Assembly (NCBI GenBank): GCA_036005185.1
Contig: DASYQS010000039.1
Coordinates: forward strand, 62,001-126,000
Direction: 5' to 3'
DNA: 64,000 bases
DNA from: VBAU01 sp036005185
GTDB lineage: Bacteria > Bacteroidota > Bacteroidia > Chitinophagales > Chitinophagaceae
The position numbers and the translations under genes were made by a program. Shown piece by piece: positions 8,572 to 18,518 of the stretch (the stretch's first letter is position 1; the number at the start of each line of letters is the position of its first letter). The notes under the pieces are model-generated. The model saw only the letters and a list, made by a program, of their open reading frames with translations. It ran no database searches and had not been told where the DNA came from.

Positions 8572-11500
8572 TTGCACGTGCAGAGAATTTTTATCATAGC
8601 ATTTCCATTATTTTTATTATTATTTTCCTCAATATCCTGTTCCGAAAATCATAAAAAACCAACAGGCTTTTTTCAGAAAATTGAAAACATAACTCCACCA
8701 TTAATTGTTCCCGCAGGCAACCCTTTTGTAGTAAGATTGGATACTTGCCCTGCTCCACAAATCATTACAATACCAACAAAAGACAGTAGTTTTTTAAATT
8801 TTAAAACAGCTTATTGGGAGCGAAGATTAAAAATGGTCCCGCCGGTAATCCAGCCTGCAGATTTTTTTGTAACGATGCCGAAATTCAGTAATGAACAAGG
8901 ATTGGAAGCACATAGTGTTTTTAGCAGCCTTGAAGATAAAAACGGCAATTTATGGTTTGGAACACATGGAGGAGGCGTTACTCGGTACAATGGCAAATCT
9001 GCCGTTACATTCACCGATCTGAAATGTAATGATGTGAGGGCTTTCGCTGAAGATACAGAAGGAAATATATGGCTGGGCATGGGAGGCTGCGGTTTGATTA
9101 AATACGATGGCAGAGCCATGATAAGTTATACCACGACACAGGGGTTAATACATGATGAAATAAGGGCACTTGCGATAGATCAAAAAGGCAATATTTGGAT
9201 AGGAACAGATGGCAAAGGTGTCAGTTGTTTTGATGGAAAATCATTTACCAATTTTAGCACCACTTCGGGTTTGGCGAATAATTGGATCAGGAGCATTGCT
9301 CTTGACAAAAAAGGAAATATCTGGTTTGGAACAAATGGTGGCGGCGCTAGTTGTTATGACGGAAAAACTTTCCGTTCCGTTACAATGGCTGATGGGCTGA
9401 TAAATAATTTTGTCAGAAGTATTGCCTGCGACAAAAAAGGAAATATCTGGTTTGGAACAGGTAATGGAGTAACCAGGTATGATGGTAATTCTTTTATCAA
9501 CTTTACGATGTCCGACGGATTGGTGAGTAATAATATAAGTTTTATAAAAGAAGATGGGAATGGAAATATCTGGATGGGCTCTTACGGAGGAGGAGTCAGC
9601 AGATATGACGGACATAGTTTTGAAAATTTTACAAAAAAGCAAGGGCTTGCAAGCGACTACATAATGACGATCACTAACGACAAGAATGGTAACCTTTGGT
9701 TTGGCGCAGAAGGAGGTGGTGTAACCTGTTATGAAGGAGCGGCCGTTACCAACTTTTCTACGGAGCAAGGATTGCTCAACCATTATATTGTAAGCATTAC
9801 AGAAGATAAAAAGGGGAATCTCTGGTTTGGACCGAACTCAGGTGGGGTTTGTCGATACGATGGCAAAAGCTTTACAAATTTTACATGGTATCAAGGTTTT
9901 TCTCAAAACCGGGTTAATGCCATTTATCAGGACAAAAACGAGAATATCTGGTTTTGCACCAGTAGTGGATTCAGTCGTTTTGATGGGATCGGCTTTACGA
10001 ATTATAATAAATTTCACGGCATCCGGAATGATGAGGTCAGATGTGTAATGGAAGACTCTGTAGGGAATCTGTGGTTTGGTATCGAGAATGGAGGTATAGC
10101 AAAATTTGATGGAAGAACAATGACCAGCTACACTACTGCCCAGGGTTTACCAAATAATAATGTAAGAGCGATTATAAATGATTCAGCGGGCAACTTTTGG
10201 ATTGGCACTTTTGGAGGGGGACTAAGCCGTTTTGATGGAAAATCATTCATCAATTTTGACACGGCTCAGGGTATGGCAGAGAATCGTGTTTTAAGCATGA
10301 AGAAAGACAGCAAGGGTAACCTCTGGATCGGAAGCAGTTATAACGGTGTAAGTATTTTGCGAAAAGAGATCATGGACAAAATAGGCAAGCAGAGTTCTGT
10401 ATTACCCAAAAAATTATTTGAAAAGTTTACAACACAGGAAGGGCTTGCAAATAATGTTGTTTATGACATAGTAGAGGATAAGGATCAAAATATTTTCATT
10501 GGAACCAATTTTGGGCTTACGGTTATTAAAAAAGGGTTGACTACTGGTAAAGAGATAGCAACAGCTGATATTGAATATTATAATCAGAAAACTGGCTTTG
10601 CAATACCGGATATGAATGGGCAAGCAATGTTTGCTGATAGCAAAGGAATGATCTGGGGAGGAACTGGTCATGACCTGATCAGGTTTAATTATGCTGCTGT
10701 TCGTAAAAGCCCCGATCCACCACATGTAGCCATCCAAGGAATAAAAATAAATAATGAAGAACCGGGTTGGTATAATTTATTATTTGCACGCAAACCCCTG
10801 GCGAAGAGCTCGCGCAGTTATATGCTGTCAGCAATCGAAACAGAGGAAAACTTATTTTACGGCCCGCCAAGATCAGAAACATTACTTGATAGCATGCGTA
10901 AAAAATACGAATGCATCATATTTGACAGCATAGCTCGGTTTTTTCCTGTGCCTCTGAATTTAACAATACCACACCGATATAACAATATAACCATTGAATT
11001 TGGAGCTAATGAAACAGCCCGCCCTTACATGGTTCGCTATCAATATAAGTTGGAAGGTTATGATAGAGAATGGAGTCCCGTAACCGAAAAACCATTTGCA
11101 GATTTTGGAAATATTTACGAAGGGAAATACCATTTCAAAGTTAAAGCGATGAGTCCTGAAGGTGTTTGGAGCAAGCCTGTATCATTTTCATTTACCGTAT
11201 TGCCGCCCTACTGGAGAAGCTGGTGGTTCAAGTTGATTTATATAACAGGATTTGTTGCTCTATTATTTTTTGTTATCAAATGGAGAATTGATGTGGTTCG
11301 AAGAAATGAGCAGAAAAAGTTAGCTTATGAAAAAGAATTGCTTGAAATGGAGGCCCGTGCTCTTCGGGCTCAGATGAACCCTCATTTTATTTTTAATTGT
11401 CTCAACTCTATAAAGGCATTAATGCAACAACAAGAAACTGAAAGAGGTGTAACTTATCTTACAACTTTTTCAAAACTCATCCGTACTTTATTTCATAACT

Positions 11501-11970
11501 CTGATAAACGGCAAATTAGTCTGCACGATGAAATTGAAACTTGCAAATTATATACTCAGCTGGAAGCAATGAGATTGAATGGAAAACTTAGCTATAACTT
11601 CAATATTGATCCAAACCTCGACTTAAAATCGGTCATGGTTCCCGCATTGATTATCCAGCCTTTTATTGAAAATGCAATATGGCATGGCATTGTTCCAAAA
11701 AATGAAGGAACAATAAATATATCTGTAACGGGAAATGAAGATTTGATTATTTGCGAAGTCAATGATAATGGTATCGGAAGAGAAAGGTCAAAACTGAATA
11801 GGCCAATCACACCTGTTATTCATGAATCAAAAGGAGTGCATTTGTCACAGCAAAGACTGAATGTTGAAAAAATACTTAATGATACCAATGCTTCTATTGA
11901 GATCATTGATAAATATGAAAATGATTTGCCAGCAGGAACTAAGGTGATTTTGACTTTTTATCTTAATTGA
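8572..11970 (+). CDS. Beta-propeller sensor histidine kinase (Reg_prop, Y_Y_Y, LytS-type kinase), lipoprotein-like start
   Basis: An 1132-residue sensor. The N-terminus is a lipoprotein-type signal (LLLFSSISC). About 14 propeller repeats of the form GNIWFGTxGGGVxxYDGxxFxxF follow (residues 120-600), then a Y_Y_Y domain near 790-880 ending VLPPYWRSWWF, one transmembrane helix at about 885-905, and a His_kinase domain with QMNPHFIFNC (His938). The ATPase part contains PFIENAIWHGI and NDNGIGR. The first start is TTG at 8572; GTG at 8578 is equally possible. A lipobox combined with an inner-membrane helix is unusual and may simply be a cleavable signal. The likely partner is the LytTR regulator at 13934. 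Confidence 0.9.
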   Translation: MHVQRIFIIAFPLFLLLFSSISCSENHKKPTGFFQKIENITPPLIVPAGNPFVVRLDTCPAPQIITIPTKDSSFLNFKTAYWERRLKMVPPVIQPADFFVTMPKFSNEQGLEAHSVFSSLEDKNGNLWFGTHGGGVTRYNGKSAVTFTDLKCNDVRAFAEDTEGNIWLGMGGCGLIKYDGRAMISYTTTQGLIHDEIRALAIDQKGNIWIGTDGKGVSCFDGKSFTNFSTTSGLANNWIRSIALDKKGNIWFGTNGGGASCYDGKTFRSVTMADGLINNFVRSIACDKKGNIWFGTGNGVTRYDGNSFINFTMSDGLVSNNISFIKEDGNGNIWMGSYGGGVSRYDGHSFENFTKKQGLASDYIMTITNDKNGNLWFGAEGGGVTCYEGAAVTNFSTEQGLLNHYIVSITEDKKGNLWFGPNSGGVCRYDGKSFTNFTWYQGFSQNRVNAIYQDKNENIWFCTSSGFSRFDGIGFTNYNKFHGIRNDEVRCVMEDSVGNLWFGIENGGIAKFDGRTMTSYTTAQGLPNNNVRAIINDSAGNFWIGTFGGGLSRFDGKSFINFDTAQGMAENRVLSMKKDSKGNLWIGSSYNGVSILRKEIMDKIGKQSSVLPKKLFEKFTTQEGLANNVVYDIVEDKDQNIFIGTNFGLTVIKKGLTTGKEIATADIEYYNQKTGFAIPDMNGQAMFADSKGMIWGGTGHDLIRFNYAAVRKSPDPPHVAIQGIKINNEEPGWYNLLFARKPLAKSSRSYMLSAIETEENLFYGPPRSETLLDSMRKKYECIIFDSIARFFPVPLNLTIPHRYNNITIEFGANETARPYMVRYQYKLEGYDREWSPVTEKPFADFGNIYEGKYHFKVKAMSPEGVWSKPVSFSFTVLPPYWRSWWFKLIYITGFVALLFFVIKWRIDVVRRNEQKKLAYEKELLEMEARALRAQMNPHFIFNCLNSIKALMQQQETERGVTYLTTFSKLIRTLFHNSDKRQISLHDEIETCKLYTQLEAMRLNGKLSYNFNIDPNLDLKSVMVPALIIQPFIENAIWHGIVPKNEGTINISVTGNEDLIICEVNDNGIGRERSKLNRPITPVIHESKGVHLSQQRLNVEKILNDTNASIEIIDKYENDLPAGTKVILTFYLN

Positions 11971-12075
11971 GGTAATGATTGGCTTTCTGTTCGATCTGCC
12001 AAACCATACAGGTCGAATATCAATTTTAGAATCTTTTGTTAAGTGCTGCTGATTATTTTTAAACATAACTAAAAA

Positions 12076-13932
12076 ATGTTTTGTAGATTTTTCATACTTG
12101 TTCTTTTACTCAGCAAAGTAATTTGTTCCAATGCACAACAAGCTAGAATAGATAGCTTACAGAGGCTGATAGTCTCATCAAGAGAAGATACAGTTAAGAT
12201 AAATTTATTAGAACAATTAGGGCAAAGCTATCGTGATGAAAAGAAAATTGACTCCAGCATTCTAAGTTATCAGCTAGCACTAGAAATCAATCAAAATATC
12301 AACTATTCAGTATTAAGACAATGCTATAATATGGCAACAATAGATTATTTGTTGTATGTGACTGGGAATTATGCAAAGTCTTTAGAATATGCAACTAAGG
12401 TGTTGGAATTAAGTAAGACAATTAATAATGCCGAACAACTGGGGCATGCACACATAGTATTTGGCTACAACTATTTGGCCATGGGAAATTACAGGCAGTC
12501 TCTCATTCATTTTTTTGAAGCTAAAAGATATTTTGAAACCATAGAACACCCTGCTAATGGTTATGAGCTCCCTATTGGTGCTATTCAATCCATTGGAGAG
12601 GTATATTTTCAGATGAATAAGATGGATTCTGCTTTTTTATTTACGAAGGAGGCCTACGAAATGGCAATAGCAATTACAAGTTTAGATCCTGGAGGTGCAC
12701 ATTACTATGAAGCTTATTCGTTCAGAATTTTCGGAAATATATACTTCGCAAAAGGAAATAATCAAATGGCCTTAAATTATTACCATCAATTTATTTTAAA
12801 TTTTCATAAATACAACCTGAACAATCGTGAAATTGGACATGTTTATTACAACATTGCCAGGGTCTTCAAAAAATTGACGGCAATTGATTCAACAATATAC
12901 TATGCTGAAAAAGCCCTTGAAGCGGCTAAGACATACCAGGATCAAGAGAATTTATATAAAGCAGCAATTTTTTTATATGATTTATATAAATCCAGCAATG
13001 AACACCAGGCATTTTTATATTATAAGATTGCTTCAGAAGCAAGAGACAGCTTAATGAGCATTGACAAAATCAGGCAGGAAGGTGTGTTATCTTTTAATCA
13101 ACAAATCCGAGAAAAAGAAAAGAAGCTGGCAGAACTTAAGGAGGCTGTGAAAACGAGGATGATCATTGTTATTGCTGCTATCCTCATTTCCATAACAAGT
13201 TTTCTAATATGGAGCCGCCTACGACAATTAAGATTGAGATATAAAATGATACTGAAACAAAAGGAAGCGGAAAAACTAAAAGCAAAATATGAAAAAGAAC
13301 TATTAGAACTGGAAGCCAAGGCGCTGCGGGCCCAAATGAATCCTCACTTTATTTACAATTGTATGAATTCGATAAAGGCACTGATACAAAATGATGAGAA
13401 GCTGCGTTCTATTGAATATCTTACCACCTTTTCAAAACTGATACGCACAATATTTCATAATTCCGATAAACGACAAATCTCTTTGCATGATGAGATAGAA
13501 ACCTGCAAACTTTATACGCAATTAGAATCTATGAGGCTAAATGGTAAACTTAAGTATAATTTTTGCATTGATCACAACCTCGATCTTAAGTCATTAATGG
13601 TACCCGCCTTGATTGTTCAACCTTTTATTGAAAATGCGGTCTGGCATGGCATTGTTCCGAATGACGGAGGAACAATAAATATTTCTATAAAAGGGAACGA
13701 AGAGACTATTATTTGTGAAGTGGATGATGACGGTATTGGCAGAGAGACGTCGAAATTGAATAAACCCATTACACCAATAATTCATGAATCAAAAGGAGTG
13801 CATTTATCCCAACAAAGACTGAATCTTGAAAAAATCCTGAACGATAACATTGCTGATTTTGAGATCATTGATAAGTACGACAACAATATCGCAACCGGAA
13901 CCAAAGTAATTCTAAAGTTTAATTTAAATTAA
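12076..13932 (+). CDS. TPR sensor histidine kinase (LytS type)
   Basis: A 618-residue sensor with a signal peptide (ending CSNAQQ), a tetratricopeptide region at about 40-340 (for example YAKSLEYATKVLELSK and ALNYYHQFILNFHKY), a short coiled coil, and a transmembrane helix near 360-380 (MIIVIAAILISITSFLIW). The kinase domain has QMNPHFIYNC (phospho-acceptor His424), PFIENAVWHGI and DDDGIGR. From YEKELLE onward it is nearly the same as the kinase half of the preceding gene, so the two share a recent common origin with different sensor parts. It ends 1 bp before the LytTR gene and is surely co-transcribed with it. Confidence 0.9.
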   Translation: MFCRFFILVLLLSKVICSNAQQARIDSLQRLIVSSREDTVKINLLEQLGQSYRDEKKIDSSILSYQLALEINQNINYSVLRQCYNMATIDYLLYVTGNYAKSLEYATKVLELSKTINNAEQLGHAHIVFGYNYLAMGNYRQSLIHFFEAKRYFETIEHPANGYELPIGAIQSIGEVYFQMNKMDSAFLFTKEAYEMAIAITSLDPGGAHYYEAYSFRIFGNIYFAKGNNQMALNYYHQFILNFHKYNLNNREIGHVYYNIARVFKKLTAIDSTIYYAEKALEAAKTYQDQENLYKAAIFLYDLYKSSNEHQAFLYYKIASEARDSLMSIDKIRQEGVLSFNQQIREKEKKLAELKEAVKTRMIIVIAAILISITSFLIWSRLRQLRLRYKMILKQKEAEKLKAKYEKELLELEAKALRAQMNPHFIYNCMNSIKALIQNDEKLRSIEYLTTFSKLIRTIFHNSDKRQISLHDEIETCKLYTQLESMRLNGKLKYNFCIDHNLDLKSLMVPALIVQPFIENAVWHGIVPNDGGTINISIKGNEETIICEVDDDGIGRETSKLNKPITPIIHESKGVHLSQQRLNLEKILNDNIADFEIIDKYDNNIATGTKVILKFNLN

Positions 13933-13933
13933 T

Positions 13934-14686
13934 ATGCTACGCTCTGTAATTATAGATGACGAGCCGCAAAATGCAACAATACTAAAAAATGATATTGATG
14001 CTAACTGCCCCTCTGTACAAATTGTATCGGTATGCCATTCAGCTAAGGAAGGGATTATGGCAATAAAAAAAGAAAAGCCTGACCTCGTTTTTCTGGATAT
14101 CGAAATGCCATGGATGAATGGCTTTGAGATGCTTGAGATGCTGGATGAGATCCAGTTCAGCATCATCTTCACCACGGCACATGACCAGTTTGCAGCAAAA
14201 GCTTTTCGTATAAGCGCCGTTGATTACCTGCTAAAACCAATAGATGCGGATGATCTGAAGGAAGCGGTAAAAAAAGCCCAGGAGAAAATTGAACAGCAAC
14301 AAGGCCATGCAAATATTGAAAATTTATTGAGAAATATAAAACAACCATCCTCACAACAAAAAATTGCTTTGCCCTACCGAGACGGCTATGAATTTGTAGA
14401 AGTAGCCCATATTATTTATTGCCAGGCAGAAGGAGCGTACACCAAAGTTTTTCTCGACAACAAAAAATATATAGTGGTATCAAAAACACTGGGCGATATT
14501 GAAGAACTATTGCCGCCTGATCTTTTTCAACGTATTCATCATTCTACCGTAGTAAATCTTGATTATGTAACCCATTTTGTTCGTGCTGATGGCGGATATG
14601 TAAAACTGCAAACCGGGGAAAGCCTTATTGTTTCTAAATCAAAAAAAGAGGCCGTAATGGAAAGGCTTGGGTTGAAAAAAGATTGA
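13934..14686 (+). CDS. LytTR-family response regulator
   Basis: A 250-residue response regulator. The receiver domain spans residues 1-120, with the acidic pocket IIDDE, phospho-acceptor Asp55 in VFLDIEMP, Thr in TTAHD and Lys in LLKPI. After a linker, the LytTR DNA-binding domain covers about 145-248 (YEFVEVAHIIYCQAEGAYTKV, split by one strand, then FQRIHHSTVVNLDYV). It binds DNA through beta strands rather than a helix-turn-helix. Its ATG lies 1 bp after the stop of the TPR kinase; either or both upstream kinases probably phosphorylate it. Targets are not evident from the window. Confidence 0.93.
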   Translation: MLRSVIIDDEPQNATILKNDIDANCPSVQIVSVCHSAKEGIMAIKKEKPDLVFLDIEMPWMNGFEMLEMLDEIQFSIIFTTAHDQFAAKAFRISAVDYLLKPIDADDLKEAVKKAQEKIEQQQGHANIENLLRNIKQPSSQQKIALPYRDGYEFVEVAHIIYCQAEGAYTKVFLDNKKYIVVSKTLGDIEELLPPDLFQRIHHSTVVNLDYVTHFVRADGGYVKLQTGESLIVSKSKKEAVMERLGLKKD

Positions 14687-14792
14687 CACATTATTATTTT
14701 TTGAGTTTCCGTAAAAGCGCTGAAAAACTTAGTATTTTTTCTTTTAATCGCCTTTTGGCAGAAAGTTTGGTTTTAAAATAAAAAACATCCTC

Positions 14793-15491
14793 ATGAAAAA
14801 AGCCTGTCTATCACTATTATTCATTTGCATCCTATTTCATTCTTGTGATACGTTAAGCAAATTGCCTTCAGTCGGCGGTATAACCGAAGCGGAAGCTGCA
14901 CAAGGAATTCGTGAAGCCTTAAATCAAGGAACATCAAAAGGAATTGGATTTTTAAACCGGACAGACGGATTTTTTGGCAATGAAGCGTATAAATTATTCC
15001 TTCCGCCAGATGCAAAGAAAATAGAGAATGCCCTGCGGACTATCGGCATGGGAAATATGGTTGATAAGGCCATTCTGCAAATTAATCGTGCTGCTGAGGA
15101 TGCAGTCGGCTATGCCAAGCCCATTTTTGTTGACGCCATTAAGGAAATGACCATCTCAGATGCCATCAATATCATTCGTGGACCTAATGATGCAGCAACA
15201 AATTATTTCAGGCAAAAGACAACTGATAAATTGATCGTTGCTTTTACTCCTTCAATAAAAAATTCTTTAGACAAGCTAAATGCAACAAAATATTATGCTG
15301 ATGTGGTTAATACCTACAACAATTTTCCTACTACTTTCAATAAGATCAATCCGGATCTTCCTTCTTATGTAGTTGGTAAAGCGGTAGGTGCCTTATTTGA
15401 CCAGATCGCTAAAGAAGAAGCCAATATTCGGGAAAATCCGGTTGCAAGAACAACAGAAATCTTAAAAAAGGTATTTGGACAACAACACTAA
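14793..15491 (+). CDS. DUF4197 domain lipoprotein
   Basis: A 232-residue protein with a lipoprotein signal (LLFICILFHSC; Cys18 would be acylated). The body matches the DUF4197 pattern: GITEAEAAQGIREALNQG, a GFFGNEAYKLFLPP segment, then helices with AAEDAVGYAKPIFVDAI and ARTTEILKKVFG at the end. The family is widespread in Gram-negative bacteria and its function is unknown; it is probably located at the inner face of the outer membrane. The gene stands alone, 106 bp after the response regulator, and converges with the flavin reductase gene. Confidence 0.88.
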   Translation: MKKACLSLLFICILFHSCDTLSKLPSVGGITEAEAAQGIREALNQGTSKGIGFLNRTDGFFGNEAYKLFLPPDAKKIENALRTIGMGNMVDKAILQINRAAEDAVGYAKPIFVDAIKEMTISDAINIIRGPNDAATNYFRQKTTDKLIVAFTPSIKNSLDKLNATKYYADVVNTYNNFPTTFNKINPDLPSYVVGKAVGALFDQIAKEEANIRENPVARTTEILKKVFGQQH

Positions 15492-15502
15492 AGTTGATAC
15501 AG

Positions 15503-16384
15503 TTAGTTACCTGCTAATAATACCTGCCAGGCTTCTTTTAGTTTTCCTTTATCTAATAATTTCTTGGCGTATAACTGTAACTCTCTTTCCATTTCATCGG
15601 GGTTAACACTATAATATTGAATGATCTGTTTTAGATGCGCATCTTCGAAATAGGGATCGATCGTTGGATATTCGTTTACATTAGCCAACTGGCCTAGATG
15701 ATTACCCGTTAAAATTTTGCTGCTTCGGATGGAAGGAGGAAGATTGTCTATCCCAATGCCGAGCCGAGTATTTGGTTTTTCAACAATGAAGAGATTGGAT
15801 TCATTCACCCTACAATACCAGTCACCACCCAACCTGGCTACATGATGAAGCTTACGCTGATCAATTTTTTTATTTTCATCCAGGATCGATTCATCGATAT
15901 GCATTCGCAGCACTTCGCAAATCACTAAATTTCCGGCGCCCCCTTCGTTTCCAAGGGCTTTTGTCTCAATAACTCTACATTCCAACTTTACCTTACTTTC
16001 TTTCACAAGCGGTGGCTTTATAATCGTTGCAGGCTCGGCCGTAAAACCTGCTTTCACAAATTCATTCACCTTTTTTGGATATTCGCAACTTGCAACGCTC
16101 GTTTGTTGTACCATATTGTAATCCACAATATTCACGGCTACTTCCGGCACTTCTTGCACATTTTGCCAGGTATGTTTGGTTGTATTATTTCTTATTCTTC
16201 TGCCGGGTGAAAAAATGATAATCGGGGGGTTTGTTGAAAACAAATTGAAAAAACTGAAAGGGCTCAAATTAATATTTCCTTCTTTATCAATGGTGGAGGC
16301 GAAACAAATCGGTCTCGGCGCAATAGCATGTTGCAAATAGTTTTGCCTTTCAGCTGGGCTCAGATCTTTAAGATCCAGTATCAT
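15503..16384 (-). CDS. Flavin reductase family protein (FMN-binding split barrel)
   Basis: A 293-residue protein with an N-terminal split-barrel flavin-binding domain at about residues 10-190: IAPRPICFASTIDKEGNINL, followed at once by SPFSFFN, then SPGRRIRNNTTKHTW and NIVDYNM. This is the pattern of the flavin reductase / FMN-binding family that uses NAD(P)H or binds FMN directly. A C-terminal helical extension of about 80 residues (EMERELQLYAKKLLDKGKL) is typical for a subgroup found in Bacteroidota. The physiological substrate is unknown. The gene is transcribed alone towards the DUF4197 gene. Confidence 0.85.
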   Translation of the reverse strand: MILDLKDLSPAERQNYLQHAIAPRPICFASTIDKEGNINLSPFSFFNLFSTNPPIIIFSPGRRIRNNTTKHTWQNVQEVPEVAVNIVDYNMVQQTSVASCEYPKKVNEFVKAGFTAEPATIIKPPLVKESKVKLECRVIETKALGNEGGAGNLVICEVLRMHIDESILDENKKIDQRKLHHVARLGGDWYCRVNESNLFIVEKPNTRLGIGIDNLPPSIRSSKILTGNHLGQLANVNEYPTIDPYFEDAHLKQIIQYYSVNPDEMERELQLYAKKLLDKGKLKEAWQVLLAGN

Positions 16385-16591
16385 TATGATTATGAGTTAT
16401 AGGGTTATAAGGAATCTTCGCAGCTTGTAAACAACCCCTAACGTTCTTTCTTCAAATATCGCAAAAACAACCTCATTCAAATAAACTATCCGCCTTTCAT
16501 AATTTTTTATTGATTGTTGTAACAAAAAGCCAGCATCTTCGTTCTACGAACAATTTCGTGTATTTTTATATTGTAAACTAAAATCATTTAT

Positions 16592-17320
16592 ATGAGAAAG
16601 ACAATCGTAATCACTGTTAGTATTCTCTTATTGACAGTTACTTTTATCCCTTGCTTTGCCCAGGAAAAAGAAAAGGATAAAGACGAAAAAAAAATTGAAG
16701 GAAGCGGAAATGTAATTACCAAAGAGGTTGCTATTCAGTCATTTGACCAGCTGGAAGCCCGCGGAGTTTTTAATGTTGTGCTAACTCAGGGAAGTAAAGA
16801 ATCAGTAAAAATAGAGGCAGAAGATAATCTTCAGCAACTTTTTGAAGTAAAAAATGAAGGAAGCAAGCTCATTGTCAGCATGAAGAAAGACTCACATTTT
16901 AATAGCAAGAAAAAAATGATCGTTTACATCGCTTTCAAAAATTTAAAGACCATGGATTTAAAAATGGTGGGCAATGTATCTTCTGAAGGCAATTTAAGCT
17001 TTGGTGATCTTTCCCTTGATAATAAAAGTGTTGGCTCAGTTGACTTAGCGCTGAATGCAAAAAAACTAGATATCAACAATAAAAGTGTTGGCAATTTAAA
17101 ATTAAGCGGCAAAGCAGATAATGCTGTGATCAAAAGTAGTAGCGTTGGTTCCATTAAAGCATCCGATTTGGTGGTCCAAACAATGGATATTGATAATGAT
17201 GGCGTAGGCGGGGCTGAGGTGAATGCTGCAAAAGAATTGAAAGTAAAAGAATCTTTTCTTGGTAAAGTGAAGAATGTGGGGAGTGCACCTGTAAAAAGAA
17301 TCAATAAGGTAGTAATATAG
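16592..17320 (+). CDS. Head-GIN domain protein (DUF2807), secreted
   Basis: A 242-residue protein with a signal peptide (VTFIPCFAQ) and a charged linker, then a right-handed beta-helix-like domain from GSGNVITKEVAIQSFDQLEA onward. Repeating strands carry NKSVGSVDL, NKSVGNLKL and SSSVGSIKA. This is the DUF2807 'head GIN' fold, often seen in Bacteroidota surface or periplasmic proteins and sometimes linked to adhesins or polymer contact. No catalytic residues are expected. It stands alone between the flavin reductase gene (divergent) and the FAA hydrolase gene (convergent). Confidence 0.88.
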   Translation: MRKTIVITVSILLLTVTFIPCFAQEKEKDKDEKKIEGSGNVITKEVAIQSFDQLEARGVFNVVLTQGSKESVKIEAEDNLQQLFEVKNEGSKLIVSMKKDSHFNSKKKMIVYIAFKNLKTMDLKMVGNVSSEGNLSFGDLSLDNKSVGSVDLALNAKKLDINNKSVGNLKLSGKADNAVIKSSSVGSIKASDLVVQTMDIDNDGVGGAEVNAAKELKVKESFLGKVKNVGSAPVKRINKVVI

Positions 17321-17376
17321 TTTTGAAGCCCGAGTTGTGCTTGAGGAGCAAACAACTTTAATTATTTATTTAGAAG

Positions 17377-17415
17377 GCAATGATTGATGTGTTTTATATC
17401 GGTCATTGCTTTTTT
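17377..17415. terminator. Probable bidirectional terminator
   Basis: GCAATGA (17377-17383) pairs with TCATTGC (17403-17409), followed by a T-rich run on the plus strand. It sits between the convergent head-GIN and FAA hydrolase genes, and overlaps the stop codon of the latter. The 19-base loop makes it a weaker call. Confidence 0.4.
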
Positions 17416-18410
17416 CTTTTTAAAATACTCCAATCGGATTCCTCTGCAACAATTGTATTGGTTAATTTTCCTAGCCCTTCAATTTCCATTTCTACAACAT
17501 CACCAGCTAGCAACCACTGCTCGGGATAATTAGGATCTTCAAGTTTGGCTGTTCCATTTAATTCCAGAAAACATCCTGTTCCTACCGTTCCGCTTCCAAT
17601 TACATCACCAGGATAAAGATTAACGCCGTAAGAAGCCCTTTCAATGATCTCCGCAAATGTCCAGTCCATATCTGCAAGATTTCCTTCGCTTACTTGTCTT
17701 TCATTCACATAACATCTCATCCCCAAGTTCCATCTTTTGCCTGTGTGGTTTTCTTTAGGAGGTACAGCATGCTGTTCAAGCTCATCTAATGTTACCAACC
17801 ACGGACCTATAGCAGTAGAAAAGTCTTTTCCTTTTGCAGGTCCCAAATTCAATAACATTTCTTCCATCTGTAAACGCCTTGCGCTTAAATCATTCATGAT
17901 CATTAGACCGCCAATATATTCATCAGCTTCTTCGGCTGGAATATTCTTTCCATGTTTACAGATCAAGATCGCTGCTTCCAGCTCAAAGTCTAATTTTTCA
18001 AGATGATCGGGCATACATCTCACCTCACCGGGGCCTTGAATGCTATGCGGATTGGTAAAATAAAAAACGGGATATTGATCAAATTCAGGGATTATTTCCA
18101 CTCGCCTGTTTCTTCTTGCTGCTTCTACGTGTTGACGAAATGCATACCCATCTCTGCAAGAGGTTGGAAAAGGAATTGGCGCTAATAATTGAACATCATT
18201 TACAGGAATTCCTTTACTGCTTACCCTTGTTCCTTCACGTAACATTAATTCGCCGGCCTGCGCCACAGGAAATGCATCTTCCCAATAATTTAAAAACATG
18301 CTCATGCTGGTTGGTAAATCGGGATGCAACACTTCCATATCATAAATCATATTATTGATCAGAACACCTAGCCGGTCACGTTCTTCTTCCAGATAAGAAA
18401 CCAATTTCAT
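17403..18410 (-). CDS. Fumarylacetoacetate hydrolase family protein
   Basis: A 335-residue protein of the FAH superfamily. The metal-binding acidic cluster is seen in LDFELEAAILICKHG (two Glu) and the following acidic residue in MIMNDLSARR. Later motifs are GKDFSTAIGPWLVT and YPGDVIGSGTVGTGC. Members hydrolyse carbon-carbon bonds or decarboxylate/tautomerise oxo-acids in aromatic amino acid or sugar-acid breakdown. True fumarylacetoacetase activity would need neighbours of tyrosine catabolism, which are not seen here, so only the family is called. Transcribed alone. Confidence 0.87.
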   Translation of the reverse strand: MKLVSYLEEERDRLGVLINNMIYDMEVLHPDLPTSMSMFLNYWEDAFPVAQAGELMLREGTRVSSKGIPVNDVQLLAPIPFPTSCRDGYAFRQHVEAARRNRRVEIIPEFDQYPVFYFTNPHSIQGPGEVRCMPDHLEKLDFELEAAILICKHGKNIPAEEADEYIGGLMIMNDLSARRLQMEEMLLNLGPAKGKDFSTAIGPWLVTLDELEQHAVPPKENHTGKRWNLGMRCYVNERQVSEGNLADMDWTFAEIIERASYGVNLYPGDVIGSGTVGTGCFLELNGTAKLEDPNYPEQWLLAGDVVEMEIEGLGKLTNTIVAEESDWSILKRKKQ

Positions 18411-18518
18411 TGTTTGAAAAATTTAAGAGAAGCAAAGGTAGAGAAGTCATCCCGATTGCTATTGGTAGAGTCAAATAGAGATTAAATTAAACAACGCTTG
18501 TATTACCAAAATGATAAG

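Noticed and set aside
9241..9783. 180-codon open frame on the minus strand
   Set aside because: It lies wholly inside the propeller repeats of the sensor kinase; the periodic sequence keeps the opposite strand open. No family features.
16500..16560. TTCGTTC..GAACAATTTCGTG as a regulatory hairpin before the head-GIN gene
   Set aside because: Arms are short and partly overlapping; not better than expected by chance in this AT-rich gap.
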